64,000 nt of DNA, from NCBI RefSeq assembly GCF_000150275.1, contig NW_002060946.1:5494597-5558596 (forward strand), read 5' to 3'. This DNA comes from Trichoplax adhaerens (taxonomy: Eukaryota > Placozoa > Uniplacotomia > Trichoplacea > Trichoplacidae). A program made the translations under genes and the position numbers. Under the pieces are notes generated by a model. That model was given only the letters and a program-made list of their open reading frames with translations, was not told where the DNA came from and did no database searches. Positions 11,649 to 23,296 of this stretch are shown one piece after another (within the stretch, counting starts at the first letter, position 1; every line of letters starts with the position of its first letter).

Positions 11649-13224
11649 TTTGCTTCTAACTCTCGCTATGTTGCAAGATCAGATTACTTCAAGACAAGAA
11701 TACGACGCAGAAATTCAAAAATAAAACCAAGAAAAGAAGAATGTTAACGATGTCTAGTTAGTCGGCAAGTTATGCCGTTTTAATTTGCTCTAGTCTGCTT
11801 TAGATTGCAGAGATTGGAATCGATTTTGAAATATATCCACCTGAGGTAAATCTTAATCGGTTTTGTAAACACTGTGCAAATGGGTGTTCCAACTAAGGGG
11901 ACTGATCGTATAGTAAACGCTATCGCATGCAGTCTTGTATAAGTAAGCCAGTACAAGAATGACTAGGAATGGAGTGATCGGATGGAGCTCCTCTCCTTTA
12001 GTTTAAATTTTAAATCTACGGTCACATGACGTCGATAGACCAATAGATTGAAGACGAGCTAACCGTCATTCCTGACTACAGTGCCCTATGGCAGTACAGT
12101 ACCTGCTACTGTACACTCTACAGTACTGTCATGATACTCTAGACAGCATTGCATTGTGGGACATATTCTGCTTCTCAACTTTTTAGCAGAGGCTCTGCCA
12201 AAAATCGACAGTCTAATTATTTTACTAGTCATTTCAACTATATTGCACATCTACAACGGTACACTATACTGTCCGCGATCAACCAGCAAATGAGCTGCAG
12301 AGAGCCTTAACAAGTGGACAGTAGAGTCCTTAAATGGAGTAAAAACACAACCCCAACCCGATCAACCCGATCAAACTGGTGATTTTCGAAGCCGAAATGA
12401 GTACCATTGCTATATAAACACTGTATTACCATAGAAATTCATTCTTAACCCGAATTCCCCCCTCAAGTCGGCTTCGAGGAGGGTTTTGCGTTGACTTGAA
12501 CGACACTGGTGTACAGTGTACTGTATAGAACTACTGTACAAACATAGTACTTGGGGCCAGTGCGGGTCGTTAGCAAAAAGGATGTCACCGTATGGTAGTA
12601 GATGAAGTAATAAAAAACTATGGCTATGGGTGACATTGTTTCTCGCACCCCCTGTGCTCTATCCTCTATGCTAGGGTACCAGCTATGGTACTCGTTAAAT
12701 TAGTAAGGAAGTGTATAAGAGGAACGATGATGGTGTGGTTTCAGTATCACCGATTGCATTCCAGCTCGAGTCGGTGCACCGCTAGGCTAAATTACGCAAT
12801 GGATTACTATAGCCCATGGCTACAGCATGGTAGAGTAGACTACATGGAGATGGGCTACTTTTGACAGAGCTACTTTACTATCCAAATTCCGCTACTCAAT
12901 ATGATGTCACCTCTAACCTATCCTTTCTTATGGATAATAAGGACATTATTTTTGCTCGTGGTGGGCTTGAAAGCCCCATTAGACTCGGCTGGATACGAGC
13001 TAGCAAATGCTATCAAGATTGGATGGTTATAAAGACGAATCGCTAATTCTGTCCATGATTTTCCAATGATTGCTTCAAATTAGAGTAGTATAGCACGTCT
13101 TAATAGCTCATTATAGAGATTGATAGTCATGAATGATGAGATTTATCATTGATGGTATCATACTGTTGCCATTAAACTGCAGTAATCGACTGTACAAGTG
13201 TATACTGCAATAACCATCACTATC
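11649..13224. other. Divergent intergenic region between TPX2 and the FG-GAP gene
   Basis: No gene was recognised. GTAC/ACTGTAC palindromes recur at about 12090-12150 and 12510-12545, and 12213-12269 is one copy of a dispersed repeat whose partner is at 27597-27653. A 61-codon frame at 12861-13046 lacks recognisable similarity and splice context. Both promoters must lie here. Confidence 0.6.
12213..12269. repeat. Dispersed 57-bp repeat, copy A
   Basis: Aligns without gaps to 27597-27653: 43 of 57 positions are identical by my count, and all 14 differences are transitions. Read in one frame, both copies encode a hydrophobic stretch starting LIILLVI. Confidence 0.6.
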
Positions 13225-16200
13225 ATGGCTAATATCATTCTCCACAAAAGTGATATCGGTGTTTTCATAGGTTGCTCATTGATTTTACTCTTAGTAACTG
13301 ATTGGATTACTTATGAATATACGCCTATTTGGAGGATTGAAAAAGATCAATTCAATGTGAAAGAAGGACTCCATCATCACCAACTGTAAGTAGAGTGAGA
13401 ATAAGAGTGGATGGCTGCATGTAGGGGAGGTGGTGTTTGTAAACATCAACACCACAACTTGACATTTTGAAGGGACTAATGTTGATTGAATATCATGATG
13501 ATAGGCTTGATCCAATAATTACAGATTTGGATGGTGATGGAAATCGAGGTAATATACACTACATGTGGTATTTTGTACGCAAAAATAACAGGTCGATTAT
13601 TAAAATGACTAAATGCACGGACCAAGATTCGCTCACATCGATGCAGATTACCCAAATAATTTTCAACCATTCTCTGACAGATATCATCATCGCCACCAGT
13701 GATTGCAAAGTGCGTCGTAGCAACAGTAACAGCAACAAATTGTTGCATGCTACAGATTTAGAGCAGTTACCTATTCCTGAAATTCAGTTCGAGGTAATGG
13801 AATGGAATCCTGTCGTGACTTCAACTTGATGTTGCAATCGATAGTATATCGTATACCAGTCCAATTAATAATTAATGGGCAATGCCTTAATCTACATATT
13901 TGATTTGGACTTAGAATGAAATGGCACTATCGGATGATGTTACTTGTCATCCTATTGCACTCTCTGTGGGATATACCAATAATATGGTCCATGCAATGAA
14001 AAAGGTCTTGCTATACCTAGATAGAGTTTATCAATAACTTGAGTAAAAATGGACTATTTAAAAATAGGACATAATCAGATCTTTGCATTATACGCGTATA
14101 CTCAAGATCTCAGCTAGAAATTATTTTCAAGTGATCCTAACAATACCCTTAAATTGAATAGGTTATAGCTGTGGTTACCAACGATTGGAATGTGTATTTA
14201 CTAGATCATCAACTTAATCTTCTATGGAAATCATCAATTGACGAAAAATTAGAAGCAGCAAACGATTCAATCATTGCAACAGCGATGATTTCACCCCATC
14301 CCATAAAAAATCAAGATCATGGTGTAGTCATTATCGCTCGATTTCCATTAACGAACCAGTTCACTAACCAAGAACTATCGGTTAGGTAAGCTATATTGCT
14401 CGCTAAGGCATGGCAGAACTTTAATGTACTGTACTAAAGATTTAAAATAATTAGTGCGTTTCTTATCAACGATAACATCATTAAAACGGATATTTCTCGA
14501 GAAAGATCTTTTATACGTATTACTCGCTATACATTACAAAATTCTTATTAGTCAAGAATGAAAATGATCATCATGTGAATTGTCAACCTAATCACAATAA
14601 TACTTTTCCAGAAAATCTAAAATTTTTCAACCACACTTTCATAAATGTTTACCAACTACGTATATCGTCCAGATACCACTTAGATACTACAATATTTACG
14701 TTATTTATGCGTAAAATAATAATAATGAAATCGAAATACATATTTGGCACAGTTGTAGTAACCCTTTGATCTCATTAATATTAACTCAAGACATGATCAT
14801 GGATGGACTATAGAGGACGTTATAGCTGAAAACGTATCGTCATATAGAGCTGGAGTAGACGTCGGCTCTACTCATCGAAAAGTAAGTTTCTACGCCAATC
14901 ATTTAAGCCTTTAGTTTGCCCATGTAAGCTATTCTATGCTCATTTATTCATACCAGTATACATATGTAATCTTGATAACTTTCTAGGATACTCATGGTAA
15001 AAGCGTCCATTGTACAATCTACGCCTTAGACTTGACAACTGGAGAATTAAGATGGAAACATCAACCAGGGGATAATGTTGGCTTGGAAATGGACGATTTA
15101 GTAAGATTACATTTTACCTTGCTAATTATTTATAATAAATATGTCATATTTTATATTAAATCTCTCTTATCTAGAGTTTATTTTATGGGCACCATTATAA
15201 GTTGGGATTGAGAAAAGACATCTTGTGCCATAGGAGGAGCATTTGTGGCACCTATAAAATGGATATCATCAGAAACCTAGTAATACCTTCACTTCATAGG
15301 ATACGATTGAATTGAACTGATATAGTATTATAAATTCCATTATTATACCTAGGCTATGTGATAGCACCTATTTTATTGAACGAACTGCATTTTGACTTTA
15401 TTTTTTAAGCCTCATCGATGGTCTTCACGTCGTGATGCAAAGTTAATTGTTGATCTGCACTCAAAGAAGAAAAAGGGAAATAAACATCCAATCTTCATTG
15501 CTGGCTTTGGTAAGCTTGCTATTTTAGATGTGTTATCATCAACAACAATGATACTATCTATGTGGTTTATAGACTCAAGGCTTATTATAAATTTATTGTA
15601 GACGTATCATCCACTCGTACAAATGATGATCTTGCCGAGTGGCTGCGGATTGTCAGAATCGCTAAAGCGGCTAATATACTCATCATTCATACGCATCAAG
15701 TAAGTAGCTATGATTACAATTATTGGATAATGATTATACGTCAATTTTGATTGTTTGAAACTTCACTATTATTCCCAATTCAGTTGTCTACAAATAAATA
15801 TAATATTTTTCTGGATTTATGACTACAGAGTATAGAAATATACCATCTATCCAGTGGAAAGCTAGTATGTTGGTTACCACTTGAAAATCAGCAAAGTAGC
15901 ACTCTCGAGGACATTAATAATGATGGACTAATAGATAGCTTAAGTGGTATGTAGCACTTAAATCATTACGTCTACTTATGATATGCACGGTTACAGACAA
16001 AATAATTGCTTCATTATGTAATGTTATAATCGCTTCGGCATCATTAGTTATTTGTTCTCGACATGATAACTACTTTACTACGGAACTGGAATGCTATGGA
16101 GTAGTAAAGAGTGGATTTCCACCGATGATGAAAAAGGTCGTATTTTATAATCAATACATTTCGCTACTATCGTGACAGAATTGAAATAGTGTTTTTTGCA

Positions 16201-17688
16201 AACGTATGCCGGAACAATAAAATTAAATATATATACTTATTCAAAGATTTTAAAATTAATTTTTTTAGAAGTTATTTATAGAACCAATTACGCACAAGAA
16301 AGGAATTTTTTCATCCATTTTTCAGAATACAGGTATAGAAAGGATTAAATAATGCAGTAATTAGTAGAATTTTCGTGTGCTATAAAGTTCATATTCGACT
16401 GATAAAAAGTGATATCTTTGTTACTATCTATTTTCAATTTCTGTCTCTATACTGTAGATACTTCTGAATTAGAAGATTTAGATAGAGTAGCCACCTCTGG
16501 TGATGATGATATGCTTCCACCTATCACATTTAAAAGGTAAAGTACTTGCGATAACGATAGGATATAATTTTGATTCAATTAAATTATCGCATCTAAGAAT
16601 ATATTATCTCTAAGACAAAATTGTCAAAACGCATAAATGCCCATCTTAACCTACTACTTATGACAACTGTCCCTTTAGTACTAGTCAAAATGCCCCATTG
16701 ATCAACTGGCATGGATTATTAGATTCTGAACAAGGTTTCAACACCTTATTTATGCTAGCTAATGGTCAAGCAGCTTGTTTTAATTCTCAAGGCTACTTGT
16801 TATGGCTGGTAGGTGTTAAGTTTGTTTAATGACTGACCATGTAATAATTGCGAGTATAGTACTTGCATGTTACTAAACCATTGTAATATGTTTTGTACCT
16901 TTAAAATTAGTGCATTAATTATACAATACAATTTATGTAGGCTAAAACTAGTATTAAATGGAATGCAGCCGGTAAAAAAGTCAACAAAGCAAAGATGATA
17001 TTATTATCCTCTACAAATAATGATGAGAGCACGGTACTGTAAGATAACATTACACAAAAATTATACTAACATGTCTATATCCCTAGTACTGTAAATAATA
17101 TAATCTCTGTATTTCGGCCTCATTAACAGGAACTTGCTGCTGCTACCGGCAATAAGCAGTTGATATTACTTGATTTGCGTTCTGGCAAGGAGATTAGTAG
17201 TTTTCCCTTAACTTGCCTACCATCGTCCTTGTCAACTGTTAGCTCTTATGCAAAGGATGGTCGCATAGATATAATGGTGAACTGTGGAGAAAGGTAAGGC
17301 TAAGTACATATTAGAATTTATTTCTTTAATAAATAAATAGCAATTACTAGCTAGCATTAATTCTATTGCAAGCAGTAAGTTCGTATCGGTAACTCGATTT
17401 TCCTTCGTAGTATTAAATTGACACTGAGCAGTTGTGTGTACGTAGTAGCTTTGTAGGAGACCCTTGATAGCAAATCGGTTAATGCGATCGCTAGCTTCTA
17501 GAAATACTAGATCGAGTTAAGTAATATCACTGTTGGTTTACATAATTATAATTTTATGAATTGTTTTTTTTAATAGATTCTTGACAGTTACTTTGCATAA
17601 GCAAGTTCTCATCTGGTACAATGTAGCCTTGGTAATTTTGACAATGGGAATAACAGCAGTTATTATTTTTTGTAGCAAGAATGTTTAA
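13225..17688 (+). CDS. FG-GAP repeat membrane protein (plant At3g51050-like family)
   Basis: Eighteen exons: 13225-13385, 13505-13548, 13681-13793, 13915-14004, 14162-14385, 14791-14881, 14987-15100, 15175-15279, 15410-15509, 15602-15699, 15829-15946, 15997-16136, 16269-16332, 16458-16536, 16679-16808, 16941-17033, 17130-17293, 17577-17688; 2040 nt, 679 aa, near the about 700 aa of the plant protein. An N-terminal hydrophobic segment (about residues 10-27, VFIGCSLILLLV) is a signal peptide or anchor. FG-GAP/beta-propeller calcium-type loops follow: ITDLDGDGNRDIIIATSD and LEDINNDGLIDS. TNDWNVYLLDHQLNLLW and the PHRWSSRRD block match the plant family. A C-terminal membrane segment (ALVILTMGITAVIIFC) precedes SKNV. 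Most of the chain is expected to be lumenal or extracellular. The molecular role is unknown. Exon 2 uses an acceptor after GATGATAG because the nearer AG breaks the frame. Confidence 0.88.
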
Positions 17689-18285
17689 GTCAAAACTGAA
17701 TAACTATAAAAATGAACAAATATACGTGTACACGTGTATGATAAGGGTAAAAAAATCCTTTTACATTATTTTTACTATGCTGAATTGGATCGTATAACGT
17801 TTTCCTTTAATCCTTGATTTTCATGCTACTTGTACTGCATGATGCGGTAAAGTGCATGCAGGTAAAATCTATATGCAAGTAGCGTATCTTCACCATGTGC
17901 TACTTAAAGTAGGAGTATCATTTTTAAATGTTTCAAACATTGCAATTGATTTGTACAGGAAGTTTCTGCTTAAAGAGTAATAAACTATATCACATTCACA
18001 AATATAGGCTTTTATGTGCGTAAAATTATTGCAAATATGAAAATCATTTCAATTTATCGCTTTCATTTCTGAATTATTACTTTAAATTTATAATTCAATA
18101 CCAAAATTCGATTCTGTTTTTTAACATTGAATGGACGGAGTCTTGCAATCACGCTCAATTCAGAGCATCACAAAGATACACTACGAGAAACTGGCAATAG
18201 AAAAATCGACAAATTTACTTTAATTTATTTCATTACTGTATGTCATTGGAATCTTATTTATATGTCAGTTCTTGCTGATTTCCTT

Positions 18286-18512
18286 TCAAAATTTTGATAT
18301 TGCATAAGGGTAAATAAACAGCATAGAGAAAATCATTATAAAGCAGATTATGTATATGATTATTCCCAAGTAAAGCGATCCACCTGGCATTCCAATTTTT
18401 AGATCAATAGATGATGCAAATTGAACTGAATGTTCATAAATTGACATATTGATTACAATAATTGTCTTCACTGTAAAAAATGCGTCACTAGAATTTAGTT
18501 CCGATATTCTTG
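18286..18512 (-). CDS. Possible terminal exon of a single-pass membrane protein
   Basis: Read right to left, a strong polypyrimidine tract (TTGTCCTTTCCTCTCCCAAG) ends at 18513 and is followed by an open frame of about 75 codons to a stop at 18286-18288. The peptide has possible N-glycosylation sites and ends in one long hydrophobic segment (GIIIYIICFIMIFSMLFIYPY) with a short tail. No partner exon was found; myotrophin lies just upstream on the same strand, so this would need an intron enclosing it, or it is only myotrophin 3' UTR. The family is not recognised. The interval 17689-18285 to its left holds no gene I can see. Confidence 0.25.
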
Positions 18513-18701
18513 GGAGAGGAAAGGACAACCATAAGTCATCAACATTAGAGTACAAGTAGACGTGGAATCATTGACAGAAAATCATATGTAGATGGTTACA
18601 GTCGTTCCATATCGCAGGAGAACGCATGACCACCTTACCGTATTCATGCTTTTGCTTATTACATAAGAGAAACAACCGATAAAAACATTCATAGAATACG
18701 G

Positions 18702-19058
18702 CTATGCTAATAGTTGACGAATTTCTTGTGATTCCGCTTCTTGGATATAGCTATTGCCACTTGGAGCCTTTGCATTTTTGTCGGCTCCACGATCGATCAA
18801 TAACTTGACACAGTTTGTATGGCCTTCCCAGATTGCAGCTAGTAGTGGAGAAATGCCATGCTTATCAAGTTGATTGATATTAGCACCTTGATCGAGAAGG
18901 TAATCCATCACTTTAGCCTGTCCATAATCAGCTGCGTAATGCAAAGGCATTCGCCCACTTTGTAATTGTCCATTAACATCAATATTTTGACTGCTAATCG
19001 TCATTTTTACGGCTTCGAGATCGCCATTTTTAATTGCCCAAATTAAGTTATCACTCAT
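18702..19058 (-). CDS. MTPN: Myotrophin (V-1), ankyrin-repeat CapZ inhibitor
   Basis: A single uninterrupted frame of 118 aa, the same length as human myotrophin. It starts MSDNLIWAIKNGDLEAVK and carries ankyrin repeats with the consensus turns GRMPLHYAADYGQ, LLDQGANINQLDKHGISPLLAA and LLIDRGADKNAK, ending IRQLLA. Family members bind CapZ and stop it capping actin barbed ends, and act in cytosol and nucleus. The lack of introns stands out in this intron-rich window. The start is the only upstream ATG in frame that gives the family length. Confidence 0.93.
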   Translation of the reverse strand: MSDNLIWAIKNGDLEAVKMTISSQNIDVNGQLQSGRMPLHYAADYGQAKVMDYLLDQGANINQLDKHGISPLLAAIWEGHTNCVKLLIDRGADKNAKAPSGNSYIQEAESQEIRQLLA

Positions 19059-19409
19059 GATATCTGGATCTTACTCACTATCAATTAGTACAAGAGTCTA
19101 TCCACGACACAATTTGATAATTACCAAGCTGCTCTATAACAGGAAAGCAGTTTTAATCGACGACTGCAAGTAGTCTAACAGGCCTCGAAGATCCACCGAA
19201 CTCCTCACCTGCTGCTATGATACGCAAGCCTTGATGGCCAACCTAGCCAGTAACAGTGAATAGCTATGGAAAGCGAGAGTCTACTGAGTAGTACGCAAGA
19301 CAGTCTAATCGACACATTTGATATGATATTACGGCATAAGAAATAATGATAACGTACAGTATGCAATGTTAACTCATGACTCCGTACTCGTTGTGATCGG
19401 ATGATAGAA

Positions 19410-19957
19410 CTAGAAGCTGTCTTTGCTCCATCTTGGAATATTCTCACCAAACATTTTCTCATCCATTAGCAAAGCAATCAGTAAAACATGATCATCCTCT
19501 GTATCATTTATACATACTTGGAGCCTCCTAATGAACTCAGATTCTTAGCACACCCTGATAGCAACAGTACAGCTTGTTTGCACTGCTTATTGCGGTCGAC
19601 GCCCATTCCCCATGTTTAGAATTGGAAATCTTCCCAGCAGATTGGCTAGATTCATTCCTTATTCATTCCCATCAACGTATGTAGCCAAAAATGGCGAAAT
19701 GATTCAGCCTTAATTTGTAATAATAAGAATCTATATCCATAAAGTAAAAAGCGATTTTTTTTGGTAATACCATCACGGTCAAAGGGAGAGTGGGAGGGGA
19801 TAAACATGCATACCTCTGGAATCAGCATATAGTGTAGATGGTTCTCATCAATTTTAAAACTGCGAAAGAACTTTAATAAGAAAATCTTAAGCACAATTTT
19901 ATTATTCTTACTATACCGTTCTATCGTTAAACAAAGCGACCGATTTACTAACGGCAT
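19410..19957 (-). CDS. Possible small two-exon gene, 76 aa, unknown
   Basis: Exon 1 is 19814-19957 (48 codons from ATG, MPLVNRSLCLTIERY, ending MLIPE at donor GTATGC). A phase-matching exon 2 could be 19410-19496 (28 codons plus stop, DDHVLLIALLMDEKMF), after an AG acceptor. Both are phase 0 and the sum is in frame. I recognise no family, and the acceptor lacks a strong pyrimidine tract, so this may be chance. Confidence 0.25.
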
Positions 19958-21121
19958 ATTACAACTACTAACGAATGTGATAGCATTCTTATCACTAAGA
20001 TTACGATCGATAATTAATTTATAACAAATGATAATATATCAGAATTGTCTTTAGTCAACTACTTCATCTATGGATATATATTATTTATTATCAAAACAAG
20101 TGGTACTACCATATTAAGATGCCGTACTGTAGCGTTATGTGGCATTACATAGATTAATAGGCACTTACGCAGAAGCTATAATTTCAATATGCCGTTGGGA
20201 GTTGAATAGTACTTAGATGCTTATTAATTGATTTTAAGTAGAATGGTCACTATATTATGCATATACATAACATTAAATATATAACTTAAGGGACAGATAT
20301 CTACAAAAAAGTAAAAATAAGTTGCTCTATTTTACTACAGTTTGATGTTTCTGTGGTCTAGGTCAATAAAATTCGTTTTCTGATTATCTCAAGTAAGAAA
20401 TAGCCGCTAATTTATCCGTATAAATCATGAGATAGATATGTACAGAAAAGCAAAAGAATCCTTGTATTTTTATTACGTTCGACAATAGATTACATACCTT
20501 GCTTTACCCATTATGAAGGAGTATGCCGTAGGGGATTCTAGTTCTATTTTTTGTACACTGTACAATCACGCGAAACTTTTGTGCTGTGCGCTCCTATAAA
20601 TTTCAACTCTAATTTGTGTAGCGTTGGATATAATATATATAAGCGGCTATGATTATTCTGGCGACCCTTTTTCATTCATTTTGGCCTTAAATCATGCATG
20701 CATTACTTAAAAAATAAGTCCAGCAACTGCAGACAATAGCTTAAAAGCCTCAGGGTTTCCAAGAGGTCAGGTAGGATTAGGTCTAGACAGATTGCCATTT
20801 AGATGATCTAGTCATAGATAATAATCTGGTTGATTGTCCTCGATATACCCTGCTATTAATCCATTTATAACACTATATGATATAAAAGTATGCAGCAGTT
20901 CTAGCTAGATTAACTGATTCTGTCCAGCAGATCCTTTAGTTAATAAATCATTATCATCAGTTATAATTTGTATTTTAACAATTAAGAAACATTCCGTATA
21001 TCGCTATAGCAGGCCCACCAACAATACTAATTACTGCATAGCGATTGAATTTTATGCAACAATTAAAACATGTAGAGCTTTAGAAGTCACGTACTTTGTT
21101 AATTTATCTTTGATACGACCA

Positions 21122-21796
21122 CTAGAGAGGTTAAGGGTTCTCACAGGAAATGCTAACACCCTTTCCATTATAGAAATGACCTTTATTACTTCAAAGCACT
21201 AACATAACGCCAGCCGCCTGTATAGTCACAATTTCTCGTGGTATTCGCCAACAACTCCTTTTATAGTCTACTCACAATGTACCATAAGATAATATGTTTT
21301 ACGTAAAATTGGATTGTACAATACTATTAGTATAGATACTATTACGTTTCATCAGATGATAGCACTTTAATATTGCCTTCGGCATAAATCACACGCAATT
21401 CACGAACAGTGAATTCTCGCTATTCTTCCGGCGTAGCCATAGCCAATCATGAAATCAGTTTCAAAGACCGTAATGAAAAATAAAATAAAAAAATTGCAAC
21501 GTTTCGTAGGAATTGAAAGTTCGAGATCGCTGACACCAAATATGTAGCGATTACTGGATACTAGGGAGGTTAAAGGTTCTCACAGGGAATACTAACACCC
21601 TTTTTATTATAGAAATAACCTTTTTTACTCCTAAGCACTAATATAACTGCAACTGCCTGTATAGTCACAATTTCTCGTGGTATTTGCCAACAACTCCTTT
21701 TATAGTCTACTCACAATGCACCATAAGATAATATGCTAAATGTAAAACTGAATTATACAATACTATTAGTATAGATAGTATTACGTTCCATCAGGT
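21122..21796. repeat. 236-bp direct duplication with about 200-bp spacer
   Basis: Copies at 21122-21357 and 21561-21796 share long stretches such as TATAGTCACAATTTCTCGTG and CAACTCCTTTTATAGTCTAC, in the same orientation, offset 439. Identity is high but not complete. No terminal inverted repeats or coding capacity were seen, so a segmental duplication fits better than a transposon. Confidence 0.8.
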
Positions 21797-22368
21797 CACT
21801 GTCAGAGTATAGCAGAACACGATTAGAAATATGCATCAATCTTGAACTATCCTTATGCAATCCTTTTATTCTTTCCACCATTTAGGGTTACAATATGGAG
21901 AGCGGCATTGTGATGCTGCTGATTCTTTGACGTTCTACAGGATCGTTCTTAGTAGCAAATGTAGTCGTAAAAAATAAATATGATATCGAGTAAAGTAGAA
22001 AACTACCAGATTTAACGCGTTTTATACTACCAATAGCTAATCGTATACGAGTAAAGGGTAAAAGAGTCCAGAGGTAAATAGTTTCATCCTCAAGCTATCG
22101 TATGGTTAATTTCTTGGTAATCATCTCTCTAAACCTATAAGCTTATTTACGCCATTATAAATAAACTATCTGCACTTTGAAGTGAACTATTGCACAATTA
22201 TAGCACGAGTATACTGCAATCATAGACTTACACATTCAGCAAATCTAGGAGTACAGCATATAGCATAATTGACAAACATCTACTTTCGACTTTGTACTCG
22301 ATAGAATAGATAGAGCTCAAGATTAGTAAATTAGTAGCCTGTAGAACAGTGCAACAGCAACTAGCATC

Positions 22369-22900
22369 GATCTTAGCCTTGGCCATTTTATATATAAGTT
22401 TGATGCACTTTGTTACAGAGCTTGTTGAAGCTATTCTACTCACGCATTATTGTATACCTAAATTGAAATATCTAAAGAAAGAATCATCCATAAAATTATT
22501 CACTATTATTACAGCTTGAAGGAAGTGTACCATAGCCATAAATAACTTATCTTAGATCTTAGCTTCCGCTATTTTACATATAAGTCTTATCACACTTTGC
22601 TACAGTGTTTATTAAAGCTGTCCTATCCATCCTTTACCGTGTATCTTTACTGAAATGTCTAGAATGAAAGAAATCCCTCATAAAATTATGCTATCGATAT
22701 TGTTACAGCTTAAAGGAAGTGTATTATAGCCATGGAAACCGATCAAACACCAATCTGATAGCTTGCATAGATCTTAGCCTTTGCTGTGGCCGGTTTTATA
22801 TATAAGTTTTGTTACACTTTGCTGCAGAGCTTATTATAGCTGTTCTATCTGCTCATGCATTACTGTATACCTAAATTGAAATGTCTGAAAATCATTTATA
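22369..22900. repeat. Three-copy degenerate tandem repeat, unit about 180-215 bp
   Basis: Anchors GATCTTAGC followed by TATATAAGT or ACATATAAGT, then CACTTTG.TACAG, occur at about 22373, 22554 and 22770. Copies are clearly related but diverged. Confidence 0.7.
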
Positions 22901-23064
22901 CACTTTGGCAATATTGAAGGCAGAGTGCAATGGCTATGTAAACAAATCCAATACTGATTGAAATACTTCCATACGAATGCTTACCGTATCCCTGAGTATG
23001 GTACAAATCCCCTTTCAACTAACGAATAACAGGGTCAGTACATAGGCCTACTGCAGAATGTCTA

Positions 23065-23144
23065 CAACTCTATAACGTAGCTAATATAAATTACTGTAGT
23101 ACTGTAGGCCCGCCTTCTATCCTTTTCTATACGTTATAGAGTTG
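23065..23144. promoter_or_regulatory. Perfect 15-bp inverted repeat upstream of SDR copy 2
   Basis: CAACTCTATAACGTA at 23065-23079 is exactly reversed at 23130-23144 across a 50-base spacer that includes ACTGTAGTACTGTAG. It sits about 150 bases before the ATG. It could be a cruciform, a binding site pair or the ends of a tiny element. Confidence 0.45.
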
Positions 23145-23296
23145 GGTAGTGCAGCTCGGTCGTATATTAAATCATCATTTTGCATTGGAATATTCGCTAG
23201 AAACTCTCTATCTCTCGTAGTAATTTGAGTTTAGAAATAAAATCCAACCCCAGTTATAGTTTCGACAGACTGTAAAGAAACTTTACTACCGTCAAG

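Larger units (their letters stand above)
19958..23296. other. Repeat-bearing intergenic region upstream of SDR copy 2
   Basis: No coding sequence was recognised. It contains a 236-bp direct duplication (21122-21357 and 21561-21796), three diverged copies of a roughly 200-bp unit (22369-22900) and a perfect 15-bp inverted repeat (23065-23144) close to the next gene. The left part (19958-21100) is AT-rich with nothing notable. Confidence 0.6.

Noticed and set aside
13473-13504. Alternative exon 2 start for the FG-GAP gene right after TTTTGAAG
   Set aside because: Joining to the GTAAGT donor at 13386 gives an immediate stop; the acceptor at 13504 keeps the frame and the conserved LDPIITDLDGDG.
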